Origin: Acidovorax sp. DW039
Lineage (GTDB): Bacteria; Pseudomonadota; Gammaproteobacteria; Burkholderiales; Burkholderiaceae_C
Length of the DNA: 64,000 nucleotides
NCBI RefSeq assembly: GCF_037101375.1
Contig: NZ_AP029019.1
Span: forward strand, 62,001-126,000
Direction: 5' to 3'
Made by a program: the position numbers and the translations under genes. The notes beneath the pieces are model-generated. The model worked only from the letters and a program-made list of their open reading frames with translations, made no database searches and was not told where the DNA came from. Position 1 is the stretch's first letter, and each line of letters opens with the position of its first letter. Below are positions 35,077 to 43,138 of this stretch, in pieces.

Positions 35077-36158
35077 TCGGTGTAGCCCTTGGCTCCGCCA
35101 CCGTACAGGGTTTCACGGTGGATTTCGTTGAGCGGCGCGTTCTGCTGCAGGCGCTGCACCAGGTCAGGGTTGGCGATGAAGGGGCGACCAAAGGCCACGA
35201 TGTCGGCCCCGTCGGCAATGGCGGATTCGGCCAGTGCGCGGTCGTAGGCGTTGTTCACCATCCAGGCACCCTTGCCACCGGCATCGCGGTAGGCCTTGCG
35301 CAGGGCGGGGTAGTCAAAGGGGCGGTCAGGCAGCTCGCGGGGGCCGCCGGTGGCCCCTTCGATCACATGCACATAGGCCAGCCCCAGCTTGCCCAGCTCG
35401 CGCACCACGTATTCGAAGAGGGGCTGGGGGTTGTCGTCCACGATGTCGTTGGCGGGCGTGACGGGAGACAGGCGGATGCCGGTGCGTCCCGCCCCGATTT
35501 CTTCCACGATGGCGCGGGTCACTTCCAGCAGCAGGCGAGCGCGGTTCTTGATGCTGCCACCGTAGTCGTCCGTGCGCTGGTTGGCTCCGTTCTTGAGGAA
35601 CTGGTCGATCAGGTAGCCGTTGGCTGCGTGGATCTCCACCCCGTCAAAGCCGGCAGAGATGGCGTTGCGCGCTGCGTGACGGTAGTCCTGCACGATGCCG
35701 GGCAGTTCCTCGGGTTCCAGCGCGCGGGGCTCTGAGGTGTCGGTAAAGGTGGCCACGCCATCCTTGAGCAGCACGGTCTTGGCATGCGCGCGGATGGCTG
35801 AGGGGGCCACGGGGCGGGCATTGCCGGGCTGCAGCGAGGTGTGCGAGATGCGGCCCACGTGCCACAGCTGCACCACGATCTTGCCGCCTGCATCGTGCAC
35901 GGCGCGGGTGACTTTTTTCCAGCCATCGAGCTGCTCTGTGCCATACAGGCCGGGCACATCTGCATAGCCCTGGCCTTGGGGGCTGATGGCCGTGGCCTCA
36001 GAGATGATGAGGCCCGCGCTGGCCCGCTGCGCGTAGTAGGTGGCCGTGAGTTCGGTGGGAATGGCTTCGGGCGAACGATTGCGGGTGAGAGGGGCCATGG
36101 CAATGCGGTTGGCCATGGCGATATCGCCTGCGCGGGTGGGTTCAAACAGGGAAGTCAT
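35055..36158 (-). CDS. nemA: Old yellow enzyme family alkene reductase (NemA-like)
   Basis: A 367-residue FMN-dependent oxidoreductase reducing activated C=C bonds (N-ethylmaleimide, 2-cyclohexenone) and sometimes nitro compounds with NAD(P)H. Diagnostic elements are LFEPTRAGDIAMANRIAMAP at the start, LWHVGRISH, FDGVEIHAANGYLIDQFLK and AFGRPFIANPDL. ATG 36158 is chosen because homologues begin MxxLFxP there; the frame is open for 15 more codons. It is convergent with the hemerythrin gene. No adjacent TetR-type regulator was found. Confidence 0.93.
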   Translation of the reverse strand: MTSLFEPTRAGDIAMANRIAMAPLTRNRSPEAIPTELTATYYAQRASAGLIISEATAISPQGQGYADVPGLYGTEQLDGWKKVTRAVHDAGGKIVVQLWHVGRISHTSLQPGNARPVAPSAIRAHAKTVLLKDGVATFTDTSEPRALEPEELPGIVQDYRHAARNAISAGFDGVEIHAANGYLIDQFLKNGANQRTDDYGGSIKNRARLLLEVTRAIVEEIGAGRTGIRLSPVTPANDIVDDNPQPLFEYVVRELGKLGLAYVHVIEGATGGPRELPDRPFDYPALRKAYRDAGGKGAWMVNNAYDRALAESAIADGADIVAFGRPFIANPDLVQRLQQNAPLNEIHRETLYGGGAKGYTDYPTLAG

Positions 36159-36302
36159 GAACGCTTTCTGTGAAAAAGAGTGCACACAATGAATAACCCC
36201 CACAGCGTAATACCGCTGCGCAAAACGTGCAGGCCGGATGCATCAACAAGGGCTCTGTTTTTGTGCTAACCGGTGCATTCTGAACGGGCCCGGCTGCTGG
36301 TG

Positions 36303-36318
36303 CGTTTCACGTGGAACT
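36303..36318. other. parS-like site 1 (intergenic)
   Basis: CGTTTCACGTGGAACT compares with the parS consensus TGTTTCACGTGAAACA: three mismatches, all in the outer or right arm. It lies between nemA and the glutathione S-transferase gene and may be a weak or nonfunctional ParB site. Confidence 0.5.
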
Positions 36319-36369
36319 GCGGGGACTTCTGTGTGGCCCGTGAATGGTGGCCCCTGGCGAATGTGCAGC

Positions 36370-36407
36370 AAAAAGGCGCGGGCCCTTGTCGGACCCCGCG
36401 CCTTTGT
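36370..36407 (-). terminator. Rho-independent terminator after the GST gene
   Basis: AAAGGCGCGGG (36372-36382) pairs with CCCGCGCCTTT (36395-36405). Read on the minus strand a T-run follows. It terminates the glutathione S-transferase transcript and may be bidirectional. Confidence 0.8.
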
Positions 36408-36431
36408 TCGGAGTTGCCAAACAGCTTTGCT

Positions 36432-37037
36432 TTACTTGAGCAGGCCTTCTGCCTTGAGGGCAGCCTGCACGCCGGGGCGCGCTTCCATGCGTAGCTTGAA
36501 GGCCTGCAGATGGGCCAGACCCGAGGTGTCCACGCCCACAAACTGACCCCAGCGCGAGACGGTGTACAGGTAGGCATCTGCCACGCTGAATTCGCCCAGC
36601 AGATAGGTGTTATTGGCCAGTTGCTTGTCGACCCAGGCAAAGCGGCTTTGCAGGCGCTCGCGCACCAGGGGCTTGTACTCTTCGGGCGTGCCGGGGGCGA
36701 ACAGCGGGCTGTGGCCCTTGTGCAGTTCGGTGCCGATGAAGGTCAGCCATTCCTGCAGGCGGTAGCGTGCCATGGTGCCGTTGGCGGGTGCCAGATTCTT
36801 GCCGGGCACCTGGTCGGCGACGTACTGGACGATGGCCGGGCCTTCGCGCAGGCGCTCGCCGTTGTCCAGCTCCAGCACGGGCACGTAGCCCAGTTCGTTG
36901 ATGGTGTAGAAGTCCGTGCCGTCCTGCAGCTTGTGGGTCTTGGTGCTGGCCAGAACGGCCTGGAAGTTCAGGCCAGACTCATGCAGCACGATGTGGGGAG
37001 ACAACGAGCAGGCACCGGGGGAGTAATACAGCTTCAT
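36432..37037 (-). CDS. gstA: Glutathione S-transferase (beta class-like)
   Basis: A 201-residue protein. The N-terminal thioredoxin-like domain (MKLYYSPGACSLSPHIVLHE) contains Cys10, the beta-class glutathione-contacting cysteine, and GYVPVLELDNGERLREGPAI for the glutathione gamma-glutamyl site. The C-terminal helical domain has LGEFSVADAYLYTV. Function: conjugation or reduction of electrophiles with glutathione. AGGAG lies eight bases upstream of ATG 37037. A strong terminator follows. Confidence 0.93.
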   Translation of the reverse strand: MKLYYSPGACSLSPHIVLHESGLNFQAVLASTKTHKLQDGTDFYTINELGYVPVLELDNGERLREGPAIVQYVADQVPGKNLAPANGTMARYRLQEWLTFIGTELHKGHSPLFAPGTPEEYKPLVRERLQSRFAWVDKQLANNTYLLGEFSVADAYLYTVSRWGQFVGVDTSGLAHLQAFKLRMEARPGVQAALKAEGLLK

Positions 37038-37151
37038 CCATGACTCCTATGTGTTGTGAAGGAAGGCCGCCATCGTAAGGCGGCGCCGTGCTTTGTGCAG
37101 CCCGCAGGGCATTGCGGTGCGGTGTTTTGCGGAAGGCTTTTGAACAGCTTC

Positions 37152-37925
37152 TTACGCATCGTAGCCCGGTGCCTCGCGCTGCACCTTGCGCAGCAGGGCG
37201 GGCCAGGTGAATGCGCCCCCCATTCCGCCCGTCTGCACACGCATGGCCTGGGCAACGCCGCTGACGATCTGCGGGTTCACCTCGACCAGCGCACCGCCTG
37301 CCTGCGCATCAATCTGGATGCGGCAGGTGTTCTCAAAGGTGTACATCGACAAAAAGGCATCGGCAATCGTCTTGCCGCAGGTGAGCAGGCCGTGGTTGCG
37401 CAGCATGAGGAAGTTGGCTTGCCCCAGATCCGCCTGCAGGCGGGGCTTTTCTTCGTCGCGGAAGGCCACCCCTTCGTAGGCGTGGTATGCCAGCGAGCCC
37501 AGCACAAAAGTGCTTTGCTGGCTGATGGGCAGCACACCGCATTGCTGGGCGCTGACGGCCACGCCTGCGCGGGTGTGGGTGTGCAGCACGCAGCCCACCT
37601 CGGGCCGGGCCTCGTGCACGGCGCTGTGGATCACAAAGCCTGCAGGGTTCACCGGGAAGGGGGTGTCGTGCAGCTTGTTGCACTGCATGTCTACCTTCAC
37701 CAGGCTGGACGCGGTGATCTCGTCAAACATCAGCCCGTAGGGGTTGATGAGGAAGTGGTGTTGCCCCGCGCCCGATACCGATTCGGGCAGCTTGGCGCTG
37801 ATGTGCGTGAAGACCAGATCGCTCCAGCCGTACAGCGCCACCAGCCGGTAGCAGGCGGCCAGGTCGCAGCGCAGTTGCCATTCTTCAGGGTGGACGCTGT
37901 CCTTCAGCGAGGGGGTGGAATGCAT
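37152..37925 (-). CDS. Class II aldolase/adducin family protein
   Basis: A 257-residue zinc-dependent fold protein. Zinc-ligand histidines are seen in CVLHTHTRAGVAVSA and LAYHAYEGV. The N-terminal ACYRLVALYGWSDLVFTHIS and HFLINPYGLMFDEITASSLV match the family. Members act as sugar-phosphate aldolases, epimerases or decarboxylases, so the substrate is unknown. GGAG precedes the ATG. It is followed by the GST gene on the same strand with about 110 bp between. Confidence 0.9.
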   Translation of the reverse strand: MHSTPSLKDSVHPEEWQLRCDLAACYRLVALYGWSDLVFTHISAKLPESVSGAGQHHFLINPYGLMFDEITASSLVKVDMQCNKLHDTPFPVNPAGFVIHSAVHEARPEVGCVLHTHTRAGVAVSAQQCGVLPISQQSTFVLGSLAYHAYEGVAFRDEEKPRLQADLGQANFLMLRNHGLLTCGKTIADAFLSMYTFENTCRIQIDAQAGGALVEVNPQIVSGVAQAMRVQTGGMGGAFTWPALLRKVQREAPGYDA

Positions 37926-38025
37926 GGGGTTGTCTCCGTAAGGTGGGTGGAGACACTGTAGGCTGCCTGCAGCAGCCTGGCTGTCAGGCAGGCTACACAG
38001 CGCTGCGTGGGGTGTGCCCCTGATT

Positions 38026-38085
38026 CATCAAAAATGATAGCTGCCTGCGCTTGCTGGATAAGCGCTGGCAGCCTGTGAGGCTTGA
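38026..38085 (+). repeat. Dispersed intergenic palindrome, copy 9
   Basis: ATCAAAAATGATAGCTGCCT then GCGCTTGCTGGATAAGCGC and TGGCAGCCTG. It lies after the carboxymuconolactone decarboxylase gene. Confidence 0.65.
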
Positions 38086-38087
38086 AT

Positions 38088-38558
38088 TCACACCACAGGG
38101 GTCTGCGGAATTGGCGCGCGCATGCCTGCGTTGATCAGGTTCCATGCGTTGATGATGGCAACGGCAAAGCCCAGGTCGGAGATTTCTGCATCGCTGAACA
38201 CGGCCTGCAGCTGGGCAAACTCTTCGTCGCTGGCGTCGCTGTGCGGCGTGGCGGTCAGAATCTCGGCCCAGCGCAGGGCGGCGCGTTCGCGGGAGGTGAA
38301 GAACGGCGCCTCGCGCCAGCCTGTCACGGCGTTCAGGTGGCGCGGCTCCATGCCTTCTTTGACGAGCATATGCCAGTGCATATCCATGCAGTAGGCGCAG
38401 CCCTTGATCTGCGACACGCGCAGGAACACCAGCTCGGCCAGGCGCAGGCCCAGCGGGCCCTTCTTGATGGTGTCTGAAACGGTCACCAGGCCCATGAAGG
38501 CCTTGGACGAGAGCTGGTGGTAGGGCAGGCGGGCGGTGTGGGTGGTGTTGGTGGTCAT
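38088..38558 (-). CDS. Carboxymuconolactone decarboxylase family protein (AhpD-like), ECF41 partner
   Basis: A 156-residue protein with the peroxidase-like CxxC...H motif GCAYCMDMHWHML, typical of the AhpD-like branch. It begins with the family segment LPYHQLSSKAFMGL. In this family the CxxC can reduce peroxides; natural substrates are mostly unknown. AAGGAC precedes the ATG. Its promoter (TGTCACA-N16-CGTC) matches the ECF41 sigma target, and the sigma gene lies about 150 bp upstream on the same strand. Together they form a classic ECF41 plus carboxymuconolactone decarboxylase pair. Confidence 0.92.
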   Translation of the reverse strand: MTTNTTHTARLPYHQLSSKAFMGLVTVSDTIKKGPLGLRLAELVFLRVSQIKGCAYCMDMHWHMLVKEGMEPRHLNAVTGWREAPFFTSRERAALRWAEILTATPHSDASDEEFAQLQAVFSDAEISDLGFAVAIINAWNLINAGMRAPIPQTPVV

Positions 38559-38639
38559 GTCGTGTCCTTGGGTTGGGTGCGTTTGGTTTGAAGGGCAAAG
38601 GGTTATGAACCGGACCGAGCGGCCTGTTCATACCCCTAA

Positions 38640-38666
38640 GACGCAGCACCTGCCGTGCTTGTGACA
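38640..38666 (-). promoter_or_regulatory. ECF41-type promoter of the carboxymuconolactone decarboxylase gene
   Basis: On the minus strand: -35 TGTCACA (38666-38660), a 16-bp spacer, -10 CGTC (38643-38640). This is the motif published for ECF41 sigma factors. The start codon is about 80 bp downstream. Confidence 0.8.
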
Positions 38667-38714
38667 GCGTGGGCCCACGCGGGCCTCAACGCCTACCCCA
38701 TCAGTCACCAGCCA

Positions 38715-39629
38715 TCAGTCCAGCGTGTTGGCAATGCCGCAGAGCTTGTCCGGGTTGCGCACGGCATAGATGGCCACGATGCGTTCGCCGTCGGTCACCA
38801 CCGCCTGCGCGGATTCGAGCTGCCCGTTTACATAGCGCAGCAGCCCCGGTTCGCCGTTGATGAGCACCACCCGGTACACCACCTGCGCCCCCAGGCGGCG
38901 GAACATGGCCCAGTAGAGGTTGGCAATGCGAAACGGCCCCAGCAGGGGTTTGGGGAAGGACGGCACCTTGCCGCCTCCGTCGCCGATGAGCTGTGCGTCC
39001 TCGCTCAGCAGGGCTTCGATGGTCTGGCGATCGCCACTGTGGGCTGCCTGCACAAAGCGCTGCAGCAGGCGCTGGTGCACATCGCGCGGCACAGCAAAGC
39101 GGGGGCGGTCTTGCAGCACGCGCTCGCTGGCACGGTGCACCAGCTGGCGGCAGGCCGCCTCGGTTTTACCTAGTTGGGTAGCGATGTCGGGGTAGTCGTA
39201 GTCAAACACCTGGCGCAGCAAAAAGGCCGCTCTCTCTTGCGGGGCGAGGCGCTCCAGGGCGTAGAGAAAAGCAACGGAGAGTTCGTCTGCCAGTTCAGCG
39301 GCGGCTTCTGGCGTGTGGTGGTGGGCTGCCTCGGCAGGGGCGGGGGAGACCAGTGGCTCGGGCAGCCACCAGCCCACGTAGGCTTCACGCTCGGCCTTCA
39401 GGGCGCGCAGCCGGTCAATGCTCAGGCGCGTGACCACAGTGACCAGCCATGCCTCGGCGGATTGCAGGGCTTCAGTGTCTTGTCGGCTCCACCGCAGCCA
39501 GGCATCCTGCAACACGTCCTCGGCATCAGCACGCACCCCCAGCATGCGATACGCCAGCCCGAACAGGCGGGGGCGCAGGGTGGTGAAGGGGTCTGTAGTG
39601 GCAGGAGTGGCTGGGCTAGGGGGGATCAT
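38715..39629 (-). CDS. ECF41-type RNA polymerase sigma factor with SnoaL-like C-terminal domain
   Basis: A 304-residue sigma factor. Region 2 includes LFGLAYRMLGVRADAEDVLQ and WLVTVVTRLSIDRLR; region 4 includes LAPQERAAFLLRQVFDYDY. After region 4 comes an NTF2/SnoaL-like domain. Two ECF41 signatures are present: WLPEP in the linker (GWWLPEPL) and DGGGK in the C-terminal domain (IGDGGGKVPS). This domain controls activity instead of an anti-sigma factor, and none is encoded nearby. ATG 39629 is preferred because GGAAG precedes it. A matching target promoter lies upstream of its own gene. Confidence 0.93.
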   Translation of the reverse strand: MIPPSPATPATTDPFTTLRPRLFGLAYRMLGVRADAEDVLQDAWLRWSRQDTEALQSAEAWLVTVVTRLSIDRLRALKAEREAYVGWWLPEPLVSPAPAEAAHHHTPEAAAELADELSVAFLYALERLAPQERAAFLLRQVFDYDYPDIATQLGKTEAACRQLVHRASERVLQDRPRFAVPRDVHQRLLQRFVQAAHSGDRQTIEALLSEDAQLIGDGGGKVPSFPKPLLGPFRIANLYWAMFRRLGAQVVYRVVLINGEPGLLRYVNGQLESAQAVVTDGERIVAIYAVRNPDKLCGIANTLD

Positions 39630-39698
39630 TGCGGCTTCCAGATGGGCGGTGGTGACAAGCGGAAGAACGCTCGGGCTTCCGGTGTTACACATAACCCA

Positions 39699-39725
39699 GA
39701 CGGCCCAGGTAGCCGTGTTGTGACA
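39699..39725 (-). promoter_or_regulatory. ECF41-type promoter of the sigma factor gene itself
   Basis: On the minus strand: -35 TGTCACA (39725-39719), 16-bp spacer, -10 CGTC (39702-39699), about 70 bp before the sigma ATG. It shares the extra bases CACGGC just after the -35 with the partner gene's promoter. Confidence 0.75.
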
Positions 39726-39732
39726 CCATGGT

Positions 39733-39795
39733 GCAATTGCTATCGTTGTAATAGCTGTTTGCGCAATAAAGACAAGCGTTGCAGGCCTTTTTTGC
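39733..39795 (+). repeat. Dispersed intergenic palindrome, copy 10
   Basis: GCAATTGCTATCG, then TAATAGCTGTTTGCGC, a loop, and ACAAGCGTTGCAGGC with a T-run. It lies upstream of the ECF41 gene promoter. Confidence 0.6.
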
Positions 39796-39847
39796 TAGAA
39801 AAATTTCCCCGAGAACTTTGGCCGGCCAGCGCATTTCACGGGAGGCG

Positions 39848-40132
39848 CTAAGCCCCTACGCTCTCGTCTGCCCCGCTTGGCTGCGTCAGCCGCTCCAGCT
39901 GCGCCAGGTACGCCAAGGCCTGATCCGCGCTGTTACCACACATCTCCACTGATGGCGCCAATCCGGCGCAAACGGCCGGGCGTTCGGGCTGGCCGAAGAT
40001 ACGGCAGCGCGCATCATCTCCCAGCTGGATGCACCGCACCCCTGCAGGCTTGCCCCCGGGCATGCCGGGGATGGGCGAACTGATGGAGGGTGCGGTGCAG
40101 CAGGCCCCGCAGCTGGGACGGCAAATTGACAA
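39848..40132 (-). CDS. YkgJ family cysteine cluster protein
   Basis: A 94-residue protein with a dense cysteine pattern: CRPSCGACC at the start, then [20 protein letters not shown] and VC...MC. This matches the YkgJ/UPF0153 zinc- or iron-binding family of unknown function. The best start is TTG 40132, placed behind GGAGG, so that the first cysteines are included; no in-frame ATG precedes them. It lies directly downstream of the DsbA-like gene on the same strand (14-bp gap) and may be co-transcribed. Confidence 0.85.
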   Translation of the reverse strand: MSICRPSCGACCTAPSISSPIPGMPGGKPAGVRCIQLGDDARCRIFGQPERPAVCAGLAPSVEMCGNSADQALAYLAQLERLTQPSGADESVGA

Positions 40133-40146
40133 CGGGCCTCCCGAGG

Positions 40147-40911
40147 TCAGGACTTGGGCCGCGCCTTGGCTAGCTGTTCGTCTAGCCGGCGCTTCAGCGA
40201 TTCATACGGCTGGATGCCTACCATTTTTTCCCCTTCCAGAGCGCCAGGGGTTGTGGCGCCCAGCACGAAGGTCGGGGTGCCGTTGAAGCCCAGGCGGCGC
40301 GCTTCAGCTACCGAGGCTTTGACCTTGGCGGTATAGCGCCCGTCGGCTACGCAGGCGTCGATGCGGCCGGTGTCCAGGCCCCTGCTCTTGATCAGGCTTG
40401 CCATCGCGGACGGTGCCAGGGGCTCTGATACCGATGCGAATGCTTCCAGCAGCGGCCAGTGCTTGCCCTGTTCAGCGGCGCAGCGGGCGATTTCGGCGGC
40501 CTTCTGTGCGTTGGGATGCATGTCCAGTGGCAGGTCACGCAGAATGAGTCTCAGCTTGCCAGTGTCGATGTATTCCTGCCGCAAGCGGGGCAGCGATTCC
40601 TGTAGGAACCTCTTGCAGAATGGGCACTCGTGGTCGGTGAACATCACCAGGGTGACGGGAGCGTTTGTTGCACCGAGCGTGTGGGCCTCCTGGGATAGGT
40701 CCACCCGTACAACTGTGGGTGCTGGCGCAGGGGCCGCTGCGGGTGCGGCCTTGGGCTGCTGCTCGAGCAATTGGCGGATGGCCCGCAATTCTTGGAGAAT
40801 CGCGGCCCCCTGTTCCCGGGACATGGGTTCGGAATGCGCGATGCCCGGGGCTGCGCTGGCCATGACAAGTGCGCAGGTCAGTGTGGTCTGGCGCAAGAAA
40901 GCGGGTTTCAT
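40147..40911 (-). CDS. Periplasmic DsbA-family thiol-disulfide oxidoreductase
   Basis: A 254-residue exported protein. Signal peptide: residues 1-26, ending GIAHSEP. Residues about 30-70 form a helix and Ala/Pro-rich linker, then a thioredoxin fold with the active site CPFC ([12 protein letters not shown]), the cis-proline region NGTPTFVLG and the C-terminal helix. This is the DsbA/DsbG-like group that also includes BdbD. It follows a secreted Cys-rich repeat protein with a 97-bp gap on the same strand, a likely folding client (inference). The long open frame upstream is an artefact of the repeat sequence. Confidence 0.9.
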   Translation of the reverse strand: MKPAFLRQTTLTCALVMASAAPGIAHSEPMSREQGAAILQELRAIRQLLEQQPKAAPAAAPAPAPTVVRVDLSQEAHTLGATNAPVTLVMFTDHECPFCKRFLQESLPRLRQEYIDTGKLRLILRDLPLDMHPNAQKAAEIARCAAEQGKHWPLLEAFASVSEPLAPSAMASLIKSRGLDTGRIDACVADGRYTAKVKASVAEARRLGFNGTPTFVLGATTPGALEGEKMVGIQPYESLKRRLDEQLAKARPKS

Positions 40912-41008
40912 TCGGAATTGCCGATAGGTTGATGGACGGGCTATTGTGCGATGCAGTCTGCGGGGCGGCGGCACCCCTGCTGGTCGCTGCCCCGAGGATG
41001 TGTTGTGT

Positions 41009-42133
41009 TCACTGGCAGACACCAGCGTTGCAGACACCGCTCTGGCAATCCGCCGATGCAGCGCAGATCTTGCCGGTGCTGCACGCACCACAAATGCCGC
41101 CGCAGTCCACGTCGGTTTCGCTGCCGTTCTTGATGCCGTCGGTGCAGGTGGCAGGCTGGCAGATGCCGGCGCCGCAGACACCGCTCTGGCAATCCGCCGA
41201 TGCGGCGCAGACCTTGCCGGTGCTGCATGCACCACAAACGCCGCCGCAGTCCACGTCGGTTTCGCTGCCGTTCTTGATGCCGTCGGTGCAGGTGGCAGGC
41301 TGGCAGATGCCGGCGCCGCAGACACCGCTCTGGCAATCCGCCGATGCGGCGCAGACCTTGCCGGTGCTGCACGCACCACAAATGCCGCCGCAGTCCACGT
41401 CGGTTTCGCTGCCGTTCTTGATGCCGTCGGTGCAGGTGGCAGGCTGGCAGATGCCGGCGCCGCAGACACCGCTCTGGCAATCCACCGATGCGGCGCAGAC
41501 CTTACCGATGCTGCACGCACCACAAACGCCGCCGCAGTCCACGTCAGTCTCGGTTCCGTTACGCTGGCCGTCTGTGCACGTGGGGCCCTGGCATGCGCCG
41601 TTGATGCAGGTGTCGCTACTGCACGTCTGGCAGATGTCGGGGCGGTAGGCCACAGTGATCGGGCACTGGGCTCCGCTGGACAATATGCTGCTGCAGCCAT
41701 TGGTTTGGGTGAAGCGGCCCTGCACGCGGATGTCCTGGATCGTGACTGGCTGGCCTGTCAGATTGCCCAGTTGCAGTGTCTGCTGAGCACCGTCTGCGGA
41801 GAAGAGCTGCGGCGAAGGGAGATTGAGTGCGCCAGCCGCCTGGGCGTCTCCGTACCAATAAGTGGTCGCGAAGATGGTGGCGATGAGCGCGGCCAGTGCC
41901 AGCGGAGCTGTGCTGCGAAGCCGCAGCAGTTGCTTGCGCGTGGCCAGCACGATCACGAGAGCTGCCGCTAGCAGCACATACCATGAGGTTGTGGGGACCG
42001 CTGCGGCCCCGGACATCAGTGCGGCAGAAACACTGCCGAAGCTGGTATTGACTGTCAAGACGCCTGTTTCAGCCAGGGCGTGTGATACGCCCCCCAGCAC
42101 TGTGAACAGTGCAATCCAGAGTTGCCGTTGCAT
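41009..42133 (-). CDS. Exported Cys-rich tandem-repeat protein (midcut-by-XrtH-like)
   Basis: A 374-residue protein. The signal peptide (1-21) ends SHALA. Residues 47-73 (PTTSWYVLLAAALVIVLATR, then basic residues) look like an IPTL/PEP-CTERM-type sorting signal placed internally. After another hydrophobic stretch comes a domain with NGCSSILSSGAQCPITVAYR. From about 185 to the end are four tandem 48-residue units with ten cysteines each in the pattern DVDCGGVCGACS, CAASVDCQSGVCGAGICQ. The units resemble Cys-rich repeats common in Myxococcota. I start at ATG 42133 because the signal peptide begins there. The adjacent Dsb-like gene suggests disulfide-dependent folding. Confidence 0.8.
   Translation of the reverse strand: MQRQLWIALFTVLGGVSHALAETGVLTVNTSFGSVSAALMSGAAAVPTTSWYVLLAAALVIVLATRKQLLRLRSTAPLALAALIATIFATTYWYGDAQAAGALNLPSPQLFSADGAQQTLQLGNLTGQPVTIQDIRVQGRFTQTNGCSSILSSGAQCPITVAYRPDICQTCSSDTCINGACQGPTCTDGQRNGTETDVDCGGVCGACSIGKVCAASVDCQSGVCGAGICQPATCTDGIKNGSETDVDCGGICGACSTGKVCAASADCQSGVCGAGICQPATCTDGIKNGSETDVDCGGVCGACSTGKVCAASADCQSGVCGAGICQPATCTDGIKNGSETDVDCGGICGACSTGKICAASADCQSGVCNAGVCQ
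41012..41581 (-). repeat. Four tandem 144-bp coding repeats
   Basis: Four near-identical 144-bp units encode the Cys-rich 48-residue repeat; the last lacks its final two codons. Units 2 to 4 are almost identical at the DNA level, indicating recent duplication or homogenisation. This is not a CRISPR array. Confidence 0.9.
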
Positions 42134-42257
42134 TTTTTGTGTTGGTGAAGGTATGCGGCCCCTCCGGCCGCCATCAACCATGCTAGCAGGCATGCAGAGC
42201 TACGCAACCCATTTATAGCCCCGAGGCTTTGTCCAGCCGGACCGTTGGAGGGTGGTG

Positions 42258-42863
42258 CTACGGCGTTACTGCAGTCAGGCGCTGACTCGCCCACAGCACC
42301 TGGTCCACCACGGCGCGCACGCGGTCTGCATGGGCTTGCTGCACCAGCTGGCCTGCATCATCAAACGCACTGCCAGCCGACCCCAGAGCAAAGGCTGTAG
42401 GTGCCAGCCAGCAACCCAGGTTGGTGAGCAGGGGGCCCAGATGGCTTTGGGAACGCAGACCACCCAGGGCGCCGGGCGATGCGCTGAGCATGCCCACCAC
42501 CTTGCCGCGGAAGGAGCGGGTTCCGTCCTGCCAGGTGGCATCGCCCTTGACGGGGCTGGACGCCCAGTCCAGCGTGTTTTTGAGCAGCGCGGTGTAGCTG
42601 CCGTTGTACTCGGGCGAGCAGATGACCCAGCCCGGGTGGTTGAACAGAATTTCCTTGAGGCGCACCACATCGGCGGGCGTGCCCTGGGCTTCCAGGTCGG
42701 CGTTGTAGAGCGGAATGTCAAAGTCAGACAGCTCCAGCAGCGTGACGGCGGCACCTGCGCTGCGTGCGATGGCGGCAGCGGCATGGGCCAGTTTGCGGTT
42801 GAACGACTGCTGGCGGGTGCTGCCCGCGAAGATGAGGATGGGAGTGTTTGGCATGGATGCCAT
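42258..42863 (-). CDS. NADPH-dependent FMN reductase family protein
   Basis: A 201-residue flavodoxin-fold reductase. FMN phosphate-binding loop: AGSTRQQSFNRKLA. Active-site loop: CSPEYNGSYTALLKNTLDW. It transfers electrons from NAD(P)H to FMN or quinones/azo compounds. ATG 42863 or 42854 could start; the latter begins directly at PNTPILIF. It is divergent from mnmG, with a perfect parS site between. Confidence 0.9.
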   Translation of the reverse strand: MASMPNTPILIFAGSTRQQSFNRKLAHAAAAIARSAGAAVTLLELSDFDIPLYNADLEAQGTPADVVRLKEILFNHPGWVICSPEYNGSYTALLKNTLDWASSPVKGDATWQDGTRSFRGKVVGMLSASPGALGGLRSQSHLGPLLTNLGCWLAPTAFALGSAGSAFDDAGQLVQQAHADRVRAVVDQVLWASQRLTAVTP

Positions 42864-42904
42864 TGAAGCACAGCGCGGTGGCAGGATTCCTGCGCGGGGC
42901 GGCT

Positions 42905-42920
42905 TGTTTCACGTGAAACA
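42905..42920. other. parS: parS site 2 (perfect, intergenic)
   Basis: TGTTTCACGTGAAACA, an exact match to the conserved 16-bp chromosomal parS, upstream of mnmG. ParB encoded at 48214-49131 is expected to load here. Confidence 0.9.
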
Positions 42921-43138
42921 GTCCATGCCGTATCCATCCCGAGTTGAGGCTAGGGGGTGGTTTCCACCCGTGGAAGGCCTTGCGACAGGGCAGGGCACAG
43001 ACACGAACGCCACAAAATGGGAAAATCGGGGGTTACCCGCAGAAGACCTGCGCGCCCAGACCTTGCGAGGCTGGGCCTGGGCCTTCCATGCCGCGGGTGT
43101 TTTATATCGGGCCGCAGCACCGGCCCCGGAGCGCTCCC

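Noticed and set aside
41012..41581. CRISPR-like repeats
   Set aside because: The 144-bp units are contiguous, in frame and coding, with no spacers and no cas genes.
40946..41971. Long plus-strand open frame across the Cys-rich repeats
   Set aside because: It is the antisense of tandem repeats, giving a repetitive Ala/Gly/Thr product with no start signal; the minus-strand frame has a signal peptide and patterned cysteines.
42944..43138. N-terminal extension of MnmG
   Set aside because: The upstream residues are not family-like, and ATG 43139 has a good ribosome binding site directly before the FAD-binding strand.
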